Assembly (NCBI GenBank): GCA_049520515.1
Contig: JBEKPS010000006.1
Span: forward strand, 62,001 to 126,000
From: JAFAMS01 sp049520515
GTDB lineage: Bacteria > Vulcanimicrobiota > Vulcanimicrobiia > Vulcanimicrobiales > Vulcanimicrobiaceae
Direction: 5' to 3'
DNA: 64,000 nt
Made by a program: the position numbers and the translations under genes
Shown: positions 43,617 through 51,897 of the stretch, one piece after another
How positions within the stretch are numbered: the first letter of the stretch is position 1
Layout: each line of letters starts with the position of its first letter
The notes under the pieces: generated by a model
Told to the model about the DNA's origin: nothing
Seen by the model: only the letters and a program-made list of their open reading frames with translations
Databases searched by the model: none

Positions 43617-43647
43617 TCTTGTCATCCCGAGCGAAGTCGAGGGACAG
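43617..43647 (+). repeat. 31-bp inverted repeat, left copy, flanking the TPR gene
   Basis: The 31 bases are an exact reverse complement of 44815-44845 and contain the core ATCCCGAGCGAAGTCGAGGG. They lie 76 bp before the TPR gene, which together with the right copy spans 1229 bp. This core resembles dispersed repeats I recall from many bacterial genomes; I cannot check that here. Confidence 0.95.
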
Positions 43648-43723
43648 AGAAGCAGATACTCACGGCACGGAAGCCCGCCGACGAACATCGAATACCCTCA
43701 CGTTGCCAAGGACTCTAGCATCG

Positions 43724-44770
43724 ATGAAGTCTCGTTCGCTGTGCGGCACAGTCGCTCTATGCATCCTCGCAGGATGGTCGCTTTTGGGTGCGACACCGCA
43801 GCCGGAATCTTCATACGACGTGTGCATTTCAAGAAGTTCAACTCTCGACCAAATAATTGCGGCATGCACGGACATGATACAGGCCAGCGTTACTCGGCGA
43901 ACGCTCTTGAATTCACGAAGTTACGTCGCCAAGTATTACACATTTCGTGGAACGGCTTACTCCCTGCAGAACCGCATGGACCTCGCAATTGCAGATTACG
44001 ACCATGCGCTGCTACTGTACCCAGAATATCCCGGTGCTCATCTTAACCGGGGCGATGCTTTCGTTAGCAAGCAAAAATATGCCTTAGCTATCGCCGACTT
44101 TACCGAAGCGTTGAGGCAACAACCCAAGTTCTCCGCTGCTCACTTGGCTCGCGGTGATGTTTACCTCCGCATTGGCGACGACGATAAAGCTTTGGAAGAT
44201 TTCACGGAGGCGTTGAGAGAGGACCCCAAAGACACTGAAGCCCTTTTTCATCTCGGCATTGCACATGAGCGCACGGGTCAAAATATGTTGGCACTCGGCG
44301 ATTACAACAAAGCGATTTCCCTCGATCCAAAATCGATTAACGGATACTTCGGCCGGGGACGCCTGCTTTTCGATGAGAGCGACTTCGTAAACGCCGCCGT
44401 TGATCTCAGTGCTGCATCGAAATTGGAACCGGCAAACGAGTACCTACTGTTGTGGCTACACGTGGCCGACCAGCGTGCAAGCAAAAGCGATGACTCGTTG
44501 TTTTCAGTAAATTCCTCTTCCCTCGACCTGACAAGGTGGCCGGGACCGATTGTAGCGCTGTTTTTGAGGAAAGCGACCCGCACGCAGGTTGTTTCCGCCG
44601 CCGCTGGCACCCAAAGCTGTCAAGCCTACTTCTTTATAGCGGAATGGGAAATCGAAAATAGGAAGGCCTCACGAGCCCGTAGCGATCTTCAACGAGCTAT
44701 TGATTTGTGTCCCGCAGACTTTGTCGAATCTCTTGCAGCCCGAGCAGAACAACTTCGCTCGCGAAATTGA
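43724..44770 (+). CDS. Exported TPR-repeat protein in an AT-richer segment
   Basis: 348 residues. A hydrophobic N-terminus (LCGTVALCILAGWSLLGATP) suggests export. Then about four TPR units, for example AIADYDHALLLYPEYPGAHL, AIADFTEALRQQPKFSAAHLA, ALEDFTEALREDPKDTEALF and ALGDYNKAISLDPKSINGYF, and a C-terminal part without repeats. TPRs bind proteins; the partner is unknown. Two 60-base rows I counted (44041, 44161) have 47% and 50% G+C against 70% in a comparison row (48301), and 31-bp inverted repeats flank the gene, so acquisition as a unit is likely. The start ATG 43724 precedes the signal. Confidence 0.8.
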   Translation: MKSRSLCGTVALCILAGWSLLGATPQPESSYDVCISRSSTLDQIIAACTDMIQASVTRRTLLNSRSYVAKYYTFRGTAYSLQNRMDLAIADYDHALLLYPEYPGAHLNRGDAFVSKQKYALAIADFTEALRQQPKFSAAHLARGDVYLRIGDDDKALEDFTEALREDPKDTEALFHLGIAHERTGQNMLALGDYNKAISLDPKSINGYFGRGRLLFDESDFVNAAVDLSAASKLEPANEYLLLWLHVADQRASKSDDSLFSVNSSSLDLTRWPGPIVALFLRKATRTQVVSAAAGTQSCQAYFFIAEWEIENRKASRARSDLQRAIDLCPADFVESLAARAEQLRSRN

Positions 44771-44814
44771 CTAAGTAGGTCGATGTCGCGAGGGTAGGGC
44801 TCTGAAGTGCGTCG

Positions 44815-44845
44815 CTGTCCCTCGACTTCGCTCGGGATGACAAGA
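44815..44845 (-). repeat. 31-bp inverted repeat, right copy, inside a larger dyad
   Basis: Exact reverse complement of 43617-43647. It is framed by a second 9-bp inverted repeat, TGAAGTGCG (44803-44811) and CGCACTTCA (44854-44862), so bases 44803-44862 form an imperfect 60-base palindrome between the TPR gene and the acyl-CoA synthetase gene. Confidence 0.9.
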
Positions 44846-44912
44846 AGCGGCATCGCACTTCATGCAGCCACTACGCGCAGGGCTTCACGCCACCGCACTG
44901 CAGGCGGGCGCG

Positions 44913-46544
44913 CTAAACATAGCCGCTGGCGGCAGTAGCGCCTTTTTTGCGGAGTTCGGCTTGGCGAAGTTCGACGCGCCGGATTTTTCCGGAGCGCGTT
45001 TTCGGCAACTCCGCGATGAATTCGATCTCGCGGGGATATTTGTAGGGCGCGGTCACGCGTTTGCAATGCTCTTGCAGCTCGCGCGCGAGCTCGTTGGTCG
45101 GTTCGTGGCCTGGACGCAGGACGATGAATGCTTTGACGACGTTCCCGCGCTCGGTATCGGGGCTTCCAACGACCGCCGATTCTGCGACAGCCGGATGCTC
45201 GAGCAACGCGCTCTCGACCTCAAATGGCCCGATGCGGTAACCGGCAGATGAGATCACGTCATCCGCGCGTCCGACGAACCAGAAATATCCGTCGTCGTCG
45301 AGCTGCGCGCGATCGCCGGTAAGATACCAGTCGCCGCGGTATGATCTCGACGTCTCTTCTTCGTTCTTATAGTAGCCCTTGAAGAGGGTCGGCGGAGGCG
45401 GCGTCGTGCGTACCGCTATGTCGCCAACTTCGCCGGGCTCCAACTCATTGCCGTTCTCATCGATCACGCCGATGGTGTGTCCGGGTGTCGGCTTGCCCAT
45501 CGAGCCGGGCCGCACTTCCATGCCCGGCAAGTTTGCGACGAGCAGCGAGTTCTCGGTCTGTCCGTAACCGTCGAGAATCGAAAGACCGAACGCTTCGCGC
45601 CAGCGCACGATGACTTCAGGGTTGAGGGGTTCGCCGGCCGATACGCAGTGGCGCAGCTTCGGCAATTTCCAGCGCTCGCCGAGTCTCTCGAGCTTCGCTT
45701 CGAGACGATATTCGGTTGGCGCTTGGCAAAGAACCGTTACGCCGAGATCGCGCAATAGATCCATACGCTCTTCCGGAATGAAAGCGCCTTCGTGTAAAAC
45801 GATCGTCGAGCCGCACGACCATGGGCCGAGCAAGACGTTCCAGAGCGATTTCGCCCAGCCGGTTCCCGCCGTGCACCAGACGAGATCTTCCGGTTTTGCG
45901 TCCAGCCAAAACGCAGCTTGCATCCGCTTTGCAAACGTGTACGCGTGATCGTGTACGACGCCCTTAGGGTCTTTGGTCGTACCGCTCGTGTACACAATGT
46001 AGGCGAGTTCGCTCGGCAGCGTCTTCACGCCGGTTTCCGGCCGCGCGCTCTCGACCATCGGCTCGAGCGCGGTCCAATTCGCGCGCTCGCCCCCGAGAAT
46101 TGCGAAGCGATCCAGAAGTTTTGCATCGGCGCGCATCAAATCGACTTCAGCAGCGTTACTGACGTGCGCGACGATCGCGCGCGCCTCGCTGTGTGTCGCA
46201 CGGAAAAGCAAATCTTTTGCGCGCAGTTGTTCCGAACACGGGATGACGACGGCGCCGATGCGGTCCAGCGCGAGCATCGAGAACAGCCAGCCCGGAATCT
46301 TCGGCAGCAAGACGATCACGCGATCGCCTTTCTTGATGCCAAGCTCGCTGAAGGCGCCGGCGTAGCGCTGCGAGATCGCCGAAATCTCGCCGAATGAAAA
46401 GCTCGTGCGGTTCTTGGCCGCGTCGAGGAATACAAGGCCTGGCCGCGCGGCGTCGGATTTTCCGAGCGCGTCGATCACGTCGCGTGCGAAGTTGAACTCC
46501 GCCGGAACCTGCCATTCGAACGATTCGACCGTGAGCTGCTTCAT
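44913..46544 (-). CDS. AMP-forming acyl-CoA synthetase (medium-chain, ACSM-like)
   Basis: 543 residues from ATG 46544, which follows AGGAGG. Adenylation motifs: IVYTSGTTKDPKGVVHDH (P-loop), LDGYGQTENSLLV, WYLTGDRAQLDDDGYFWFVGR (hinge Asp) and the acetylation Lys in TRSGKIRRVEL. SNAAEVDLMRADAK and GWAKSLWNVLLGPW fit the ACSM/acetoacetyl-type group, which activates fatty or aromatic acids to CoA esters with ATP. Chain-length specificity cannot be read. No TPR or neighbour link is evident. Confidence 0.88.
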   Translation of the reverse strand: MKQLTVESFEWQVPAEFNFARDVIDALGKSDAARPGLVFLDAAKNRTSFSFGEISAISQRYAGAFSELGIKKGDRVIVLLPKIPGWLFSMLALDRIGAVVIPCSEQLRAKDLLFRATHSEARAIVAHVSNAAEVDLMRADAKLLDRFAILGGERANWTALEPMVESARPETGVKTLPSELAYIVYTSGTTKDPKGVVHDHAYTFAKRMQAAFWLDAKPEDLVWCTAGTGWAKSLWNVLLGPWSCGSTIVLHEGAFIPEERMDLLRDLGVTVLCQAPTEYRLEAKLERLGERWKLPKLRHCVSAGEPLNPEVIVRWREAFGLSILDGYGQTENSLLVANLPGMEVRPGSMGKPTPGHTIGVIDENGNELEPGEVGDIAVRTTPPPPTLFKGYYKNEEETSRSYRGDWYLTGDRAQLDDDGYFWFVGRADDVISSAGYRIGPFEVESALLEHPAVAESAVVGSPDTERGNVVKAFIVLRPGHEPTNELARELQEHCKRVTAPYKYPREIEFIAELPKTRSGKIRRVELRQAELRKKGATAASGYV

Positions 46545-46597
46545 GGCGCCCCTCCTGGTGCATGACAATAGGACTCCCGCCTACAAATCCCCCGGGC

Positions 46598-46840
46598 ATG
46601 TTCAACTTTCGAGATCTCTCGCGGGTGACGAAGACGTTTCGGCTGGAGATCGGGCCCTTGAAGGCGCGAGGCGTCCCGGCCATCCTGCTCGGCTCGGCGG
46701 CGATCGTGGCGTCGGCCGGCTTTGCTCGCTTGCTCGTGCAAAACCCGGCGGTCCTTAGCGAAACGATCCGGGAGGCGACCCGGTTTGTGGGTGTGTTGCG
46801 CGGCGACACGCCGCGGCAATTGAATCCCATCGATGATTGA
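46598..46840 (+). CDS. Small hypothetical protein with one membrane segment
   Basis: 80 residues. VTKTFRLEIGPLKARG, a hydrophobic stretch (VPAILLGSAAIVASAGFARLLV), then a short tail (VLSETIREATRFVGVLRGD). No family recognised, and the ATG at 46598 lacks a clear ribosome site. It overlaps bolA by eight bases and so belongs with the BolA-Grx operon. A real but short gene is likely because of the tight join and consistent strand. Confidence 0.55.
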   Translation: MFNFRDLSRVTKTFRLEIGPLKARGVPAILLGSAAIVASAGFARLLVQNPAVLSETIREATRFVGVLRGDTPRQLNPIDD

Positions 46841-47069
46841 TAGAGACGGAGTAGTCGCGCTTATACGCGCGCGAATGCCTGACGCGGATGTGGTCGTAAC
46901 CGACTTAACGGGGACGATGGACCACTACGATATTCGCGTTCGCTCGAACTCGTTTACGGGTAAGTCGCTGCTCGATCAACATCGCATGGTGTATGCAGCT
47001 CTCGAGGATGCGCGTCAAGACGGACGCATCCACGCCCTTCAACTCAAAACGGAGGTCCCAAGTGCCTGA
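46833..47069 (+). CDS. BolA-family protein
   Basis: 78 residues: RMPDADVVVTDLTGTMDHYDI, then the class motif FTGKSLLDQHRMVYAALEDA with the conserved His, and HALQLKTEVP. BolA proteins pair with monothiol glutaredoxins to bind a shared [2Fe-2S] cluster for iron-sulfur trafficking and iron sensing. The gene for such a glutaredoxin overlaps its end by eight bases, so the pair is probably a working unit. Confidence 0.9.
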   Translation: MIDRDGVVALIRARMPDADVVVTDLTGTMDHYDIRVRSNSFTGKSLLDQHRMVYAALEDARQDGRIHALQLKTEVPSA

Positions 47070-47418
47070 TCCTGACTCACTGCGCGACGAGATTACGCGC
47101 GAAGTCGCCGCCAATACGATCCTCGTCTACGGAAAAGGGACGAAGGACGCTCCGCGTTGCGGTTTCACCCTCGAGACGATTCAGTTTTTCAATCACTTCG
47201 GCTATCCGTTCGAAGTGGTCGACGTGCTCGAAAACATGCCGAAGCGCGAAGCTCTCGCGCAGATGACGGATTGGCCGACGCTTCCGAAGGTTTTTATCGA
47301 CGGGCAGTTTTACGGCGATACCGACGTCTTGGGACCGATGGCGCAAAACGGCGAGCTGACCACGCTGCTGAGCACTGCGTTCGAGAAGAAAGGCGTCAAG
47401 CCGAGCGTCGTCTTATAG
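47062..47418 (+). CDS. Monothiol glutaredoxin (Grx4/GrxD type, CGFT active site)
   Basis: 118 residues from GTG 47062, with GGAGGT six bases upstream. The site reads CGFT (Cys33) in place of the usual CGFS. VYGKGTKDAPRCGF holds the glutathione Lys (Lys25), and WPTLPKVFIDGQFYGDTDVL is the TVP-like/cis-Pro and GG regions. This class carries [2Fe-2S] clusters with glutathione and with BolA. The upstream BolA gene overlaps it. Confidence 0.9.
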   Translation: MPDPDSLRDEITREVAANTILVYGKGTKDAPRCGFTLETIQFFNHFGYPFEVVDVLENMPKREALAQMTDWPTLPKVFIDGQFYGDTDVLGPMAQNGELTTLLSTAFEKKGVKPSVVL

Positions 47419-47424
47419 CCTAGC

Positions 47425-49512
47425 GTGAACTTCGATCGGCTGATCTCGCCGCAGGCGTTTGCAATCGTCGGCGCATCAGCCGATCTCTCGCGAATCGGGG
47501 GACAACCGGTACGCGCCAATACTCAGTTCGGTTACCGAGGCCACGTCTATCCCGTCAACCCGAAGTATGACGAGATTGCGGGGCTTCGTTGTTATCCAGA
47601 CGTCGCATCGATTCCCGAGGTGTGTGACGTCGCGCTGATCGCAGTCGCTGCGCCGCATGTCGCGGGCACGATTCGCGCTTGTGGTGCGGCGAAGATTCCG
47701 TTCGCGGTTGTCCTGGCCGCGGGCTTCGGTGAAATCGGCGAACGTGGTGCGACGCTCGAGGGCGAGCTGCGCGATGCAATTGCATCCAGCGGCGTGCGCG
47801 TCATCGGGCCGAATTGTCAGGGCATCCTGAATTTCCGCGAAAAGTTCTACGGCGGATTCGGTTCGATTTTTCAAGACGGTGAGCTTGGTTCGGGTTCGAT
47901 CGCGATGATCACGCAGAGCGGCGGATTCGGCTACGGCATGGCGCAGATGGCAGCCCGATCCGGCGTCGGTTTCAACTACGTCGTTTCGACCGGAAACGAA
48001 ACGGACGTCACGCTGCTCGATCTGATCGAGTATTCGCTCGAACGCGACGACGTCTCGTTGATCGCGACGTATCTCGAAGGGGTTCGCGACGGCCGCAAGC
48101 TCGTTGCGCTCGGTCAACGCGCGCTCGAGCTGCGCAAGCCGATTCTGATTTGGAAAGTCGGCAACACGATGACCGGACGCCGTGCCGCTGCGTCCCATAC
48201 GGGCAACTTGACCGGCGACTATGACTTGTATAAAGAAGCGTTCCGCAGCGGCGGGTTCATCCAAATCGACGATCTCGATGAGATGGTCGACGTCGCGCGC
48301 GGCGTTGCGATGCAGCGTTGGCCCGCAGGGGAGCGCGTCGGCGTGATCTCGATTTCGGGCGGCGCCGGCGTGCTGATGGCCGATCACTGCGAGAGTTCGG
48401 GCTTGCAGCTTCCACAACTCACCGAACAAAGCTCGCGCGAGCTCGGCGCGATTTTGCCCGACTTTGGATCGCTCGCCAATCCGATCGACGTCACGGCACA
48501 AGTCTTCAACGAGCTCGACATCTTCTCGCGCACCCTCGAAGTCGTCCGCGACGATCCGAACGTCGATCAGCTGATTCTTTATCTCGCGTCGGTTCCCGAT
48601 CCGGCGGCCGAGCGCGTTACGACCGCGATTGCGCCGACGATCGCGGGCTCCCACAAACCGGTGTTTGTTGCGTGGTCCGCACCGCCCGAACGCGCTGTGC
48701 GCGGGATGAGCGTTTTGCGCGATGCAGGGATCGCCGTTTTCCCGACGCCGGTTCGCGCTGCATTTGCGGCCGCATCGCTGAGTGCGTTTGCGCGCAAGGC
48801 ACGACGCGGAGTCTCCAAGAACGCGCAGCGTCCGAAAAGCCTCGAGCGGACGTCGCTGCCGCCGGGTACACAGCAACTTGGCGAACGTGCCTCGCAAACG
48901 TTGCTCGAAGGTTACGGCATCAAGTTTGCGCGTTCGGTCGCGATCCCGCGCATTGCCGTGAACGATATCGAACGGCTTCCGTTCGAGTTTCCGGTCGTCG
49001 TGAAGATCGATGCACCGCAGATCGCGCACAAAACGGAAGTCGGCGGCGTGCGAACCGGCGTCGCCGATATCGCTTCATTGCGCACCGTCGCAAAAGAAAT
49101 GCTCGAACGTCTCGATGGCCGCGCAGACGGCGTGCTCGTCGCGGAAACGCTCCGCGGCATCGAAGCGCTGGCAGGCGTCGTCAACGATCGGATCTTCGGA
49201 CCAATGGTCGTCTTCGGTCTCGGCGGCATCTTTGCGGAGACGCTCCGTGACGTGAGCCGGCGGTTTGCTCCGTTCGATCGTTCGACTGCATTCGAGATGA
49301 TCGACGAGTTGCGCGCAGCTCCGATCCTTCACGGCGCGCGTACCGGCATGGCGTACGATCTCGATGCGCTTGCCGATCTCTTGGTCGCGCTTTCGTGGTT
49401 TGCCGCCGACAATGCTGACCAGTTGGCGGAAGCCGATTTGAATCCGATCTTCGTTCGCGCCAAACCTGAGGGTGGTGCTGTTGCGGCCGACGCATTGATC
49501 GTCACATGCTAG
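47425..49512 (+). CDS. ADP-forming acetate/acyl-CoA ligase (fused, NDP-forming)
   Basis: 695 residues, GTG start seven bases after the Grx gene. CoA-binding domain (AIVGASADLSRIGGQPVRAN), succinyl-CoA-ligase-like domains (GPNCQGILNFREKFYGGFGS, MITQSGGFGYGM; TGNETDVTLLDLIEYSLERDD), a second flavodoxin-like part (VISISGGAGVLMADHCES), and an ATP-grasp domain (EGYGIKFARSVAIP, PVVVKIDAPQIAHKTEVGGV). Such enzymes make acyl-CoA from acid, ATP and CoA or run in reverse. Acyl specificity unknown. It overlaps the following methyltransferase by seven bases. Confidence 0.88.
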   Translation: MNFDRLISPQAFAIVGASADLSRIGGQPVRANTQFGYRGHVYPVNPKYDEIAGLRCYPDVASIPEVCDVALIAVAAPHVAGTIRACGAAKIPFAVVLAAGFGEIGERGATLEGELRDAIASSGVRVIGPNCQGILNFREKFYGGFGSIFQDGELGSGSIAMITQSGGFGYGMAQMAARSGVGFNYVVSTGNETDVTLLDLIEYSLERDDVSLIATYLEGVRDGRKLVALGQRALELRKPILIWKVGNTMTGRRAAASHTGNLTGDYDLYKEAFRSGGFIQIDDLDEMVDVARGVAMQRWPAGERVGVISISGGAGVLMADHCESSGLQLPQLTEQSSRELGAILPDFGSLANPIDVTAQVFNELDIFSRTLEVVRDDPNVDQLILYLASVPDPAAERVTTAIAPTIAGSHKPVFVAWSAPPERAVRGMSVLRDAGIAVFPTPVRAAFAAASLSAFARKARRGVSKNAQRPKSLERTSLPPGTQQLGERASQTLLEGYGIKFARSVAIPRIAVNDIERLPFEFPVVVKIDAPQIAHKTEVGGVRTGVADIASLRTVAKEMLERLDGRADGVLVAETLRGIEALAGVVNDRIFGPMVVFGLGGIFAETLRDVSRRFAPFDRSTAFEMIDELRAAPILHGARTGMAYDLDALADLLVALSWFAADNADQLAEADLNPIFVRAKPEGGAVAADALIVTC

Positions 49513-50321
49513 GCTCGCTCGTCTGCCGCTTCGAGCATTTCAGCTCCGATTGGTACCGGCGCTGGTACGATGCCATGCATCTGGCGCCTCGGCCCGAGGA
49601 TCCACCTTATCACCGCAAGCTCTGGGAGTATTGCGCTGTTGCGCAATCCCTGTGGGAGCGCGGGAAGCTGCAGCCGGGCATGCGTGGGCTCGGATTTGCG
49701 GTCGGCATCGAGCCACTTCCATCGCTGTTCGCGTCGCTCGGCGTCGACGTAACCGCTACCGATATCGAGCCGCGCAGCCTCATGGGACAAGTCTGGGGAC
49801 GCGCCGGCGAACATCCGCGCTCGCCCGACGATTTGTACAACGAAAAGATTCTCGATCGCGCGACGTTCGACAAGCACATGACGCTGCGGTACGCAGATAT
49901 GAACCGCGAGTGGCCGTTCGTCCAAGAAGGCTCGCTCGATTTCGTTTGGAGCTGCTGCGCCTTCGAGCATCTCGGCAGCCTCGAACGCGGCGTGCAGTTC
50001 TTGCAGCGCTCATCGAAGCTGCTCAAGAAGGGCGGCGTCGCCGTTCACACGACCGAATACAACGTTACCTCGAACTCGCGAACCGTCACGCGCGGTAAAG
50101 GCGTGATCTACCGCCGGCGCGACATCGAAGAGATCGACCGGCGGCTGCGCTACGACAAGCGTTGTCTCGCCGCGATGGACTTCGACCCCGGCGAGCACGA
50201 GTACGACCGTTACTACGACAAGTTGCCGTACCAGCCGCTCGCGACGCCCGGACAACAGCACATCAAGTTGTTCTTCGACGGTTTTGTCGCGACGTCGATG
50301 CTGCTCACCATCGTGGGGTGA
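49506..50321 (+). CDS. SAM-dependent methyltransferase
   Basis: 271 residues. The SAM fold has GLGFAVGIEPLPSLFASLGVDVTATDIE, and the post-I region GSLDFVWSCCAFEHLGSLERGVQFLQRS; the acceptor region is unassigned. The first part (EHFSSDWYRRWYDAMHLAP) is not typical of simple methyltransferases and looks like a specific small family. It begins inside the acyl-CoA ligase gene and ends just before an importer operon; no link to the transporter is shown. Confidence 0.75.
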   Translation: MLGSLVCRFEHFSSDWYRRWYDAMHLAPRPEDPPYHRKLWEYCAVAQSLWERGKLQPGMRGLGFAVGIEPLPSLFASLGVDVTATDIEPRSLMGQVWGRAGEHPRSPDDLYNEKILDRATFDKHMTLRYADMNREWPFVQEGSLDFVWSCCAFEHLGSLERGVQFLQRSSKLLKKGGVAVHTTEYNVTSNSRTVTRGKGVIYRRRDIEEIDRRLRYDKRCLAAMDFDPGEHEYDRYYDKLPYQPLATPGQQHIKLFFDGFVATSMLLTIVG

Positions 50322-50322
50322 T

Positions 50323-51087
50323 TTGACGAAGCGAAGCCTCGTCGGGCTCATCACGATGCTTGTCGTCGTGTCGCTGTGGTTTGCCACGACGCAAGTTGCG
50401 CATCTTATCTCACCCGGACGCTTCCCCAGCCCCCTCGACGTCTACAAAGCGGCGGTTCAAATCGGAACGCCACCGGGATATGCCGGAACGACGCTCGCGC
50501 ATCACATCATCATCAGCCTGGAGCTCGTGTTTTTCGGATTTCTGGTTGCAATCGCCACCGGCGTTCCGCTGGGTTTGGGCATGGGACTCGATCGACGTTT
50601 CGAAGCGTTCGTCAATCCGGTCTTCCTTGCTATTCGGCCGATACCGCCGCTGGCATGGATTCCGCTCGCCGTCGTGTGGTTCGGTCTTGGAATTGAAGCC
50701 AAGATTTTCGTCGTCTGGTTTGCCGCGTTCGTTCCGTCGCTCATCAATACGTATACTGGTGTACGAACGGTCGACCGCACGCTGATCGACGCCGCGCGTG
50801 TGCACGGTGCGAGTCACTATCGTGTGATACGCGACGTCATTATCCCAGCCTCGCTGCCGCACGTCTTCACAGGCTTGCGGCTCTCGCTGCAAGCCTCGTG
50901 GACGACGCTCGTCGCAGCTGAGCTGGTCGGTGCGGTCGCGGGCATCGGACACGTGTTGATCGTTGCCTCGATCGACATCTATCCCGGGATGATCTTTTAC
51001 GGCATGGCGTGGGTCGCATTGCTGGGTGCCGTCATGACGCTGGTGCTCGGACGGATCGAGCGCGCGGCAATGCCGTGGTTACGATGA
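50323..51087 (+). CDS. ABC transporter permease 1 (NitT/TauT type)
   Basis: 254 residues from TTG 50323, two bases after the methyltransferase stop, with GGGG upstream. About six helices and the coupling EAA loop (IDAARVHGASHYRVIRDVIIPASLPHVFTGL). The HLISPGRFPSPLDVYKA lead-in matches the SsuC/TauC family, which imports nitrate, taurine, sulfonates, pyrimidines or similar anions. Its end overlaps permease 2 by four bases (ATGA). Confidence 0.87.
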   Translation: MTKRSLVGLITMLVVVSLWFATTQVAHLISPGRFPSPLDVYKAAVQIGTPPGYAGTTLAHHIIISLELVFFGFLVAIATGVPLGLGMGLDRRFEAFVNPVFLAIRPIPPLAWIPLAVVWFGLGIEAKIFVVWFAAFVPSLINTYTGVRTVDRTLIDAARVHGASHYRVIRDVIIPASLPHVFTGLRLSLQASWTTLVAAELVGAVAGIGHVLIVASIDIYPGMIFYGMAWVALLGAVMTLVLGRIERAAMPWLR

Positions 51088-51848
51088 AAGCACGATACGT
51101 TCCCTACTCCGTTGCGAGCGTCGTCATCTTCATCGGCGCGTGGTCACTGCTCGCGGCAAGCGGCAAAGTCAATGCGCTCATCCTTCCGAGTCCACTCGAC
51201 GTCATTCGTACGTTTGCGAGCTTGACGCACGAAAAATTCGCCGGCTACACGCTCCAGGCGCATCTCGCCTCGAGCCTCTTGCGCTTTCTCGCCGGTTTTC
51301 TACTTGCGGCCGTCATCGGAATACCGCTGGGTCTCGCGATGGGATGGTTTCGCTGGCTGGATTACATCGTCTCACCGCTCTTCGAAGCGGTTCGCTTCGT
51401 TGCGCCGATCGCATGGGTACCGTTCGCAGTTCTCTGGTTCGGCACGGGAATCGGAGGGCCGGTGCTGATCATCTTCGCCGGCGCATTTCCGCCCTGCTTG
51501 ATCAACGCGTATCGCGGAGCACGTTTCGTCGACCGTCATTTGATCGAAGCGGCACTCACGCTCGGCGCAAGCGATCGCCGCATCATCTTCGACGTGCTTC
51601 TTCCCGCATCGCTTCCCTCGATCGTCGCAGGTCTGCGGATCAGCGCCGGACTCGGATGGCAATCGCTCATCGGTGCCGAGCTGATCGTCGTTTCAGCGGG
51701 CATCGGATACCTCATGGTGCAGGGGCAAAGCAACTTGAATACGGCGGTCGTCATGTCGGGTATGGCCGCGATTGGGATCGTCGGTATCGTCATCGACGTC
51801 GCATTACGTTCGCTCGAGCATACCGTAGGTCGCCGGCGCGGGATGTAA
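51084..51848 (+). CDS. ABC transporter permease 2 (NitT/TauT type)
   Basis: 254 residues, ATG inside the permease 1 stop (ATGA). KVNALILPSPLDVIRTFASL opens it, IEAALTLGASDRRIIFDVLLPASLPSIVAGL is the EAA loop and LGWQSLIGAELIVVSAGIGYLMV the last helix region. Two different permeases in one operon imply a heterodimeric channel. Substrate type as for its neighbours, unresolved. Confidence 0.87.
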   Translation: MKARYVPYSVASVVIFIGAWSLLAASGKVNALILPSPLDVIRTFASLTHEKFAGYTLQAHLASSLLRFLAGFLLAAVIGIPLGLAMGWFRWLDYIVSPLFEAVRFVAPIAWVPFAVLWFGTGIGGPVLIIFAGAFPPCLINAYRGARFVDRHLIEAALTLGASDRRIIFDVLLPASLPSIVAGLRISAGLGWQSLIGAELIVVSAGIGYLMVQGQSNLNTAVVMSGMAAIGIVGIVIDVALRSLEHTVGRRRGM

Positions 51849-51897
51849 CGCCTCGACTGCGAACATCGACGAGCACTGCCTGGGCAGAGGGGGATTT

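Noticed and set aside
44862..45251. Plus-strand frame after the TPR gene
   Set aside because: Mostly antisense to the acyl-CoA synthetase C-terminus and without motifs; the 44771-44912 spacer otherwise holds only the repeats.
47476..49029. 517-codon open frame on the minus strand
   Set aside because: It lies antisense to the well-supported ADP-forming acyl-CoA ligase, has an Arg/Asp/His-rich composition typical of antisense frames in GC-rich DNA, and shows no family motif.
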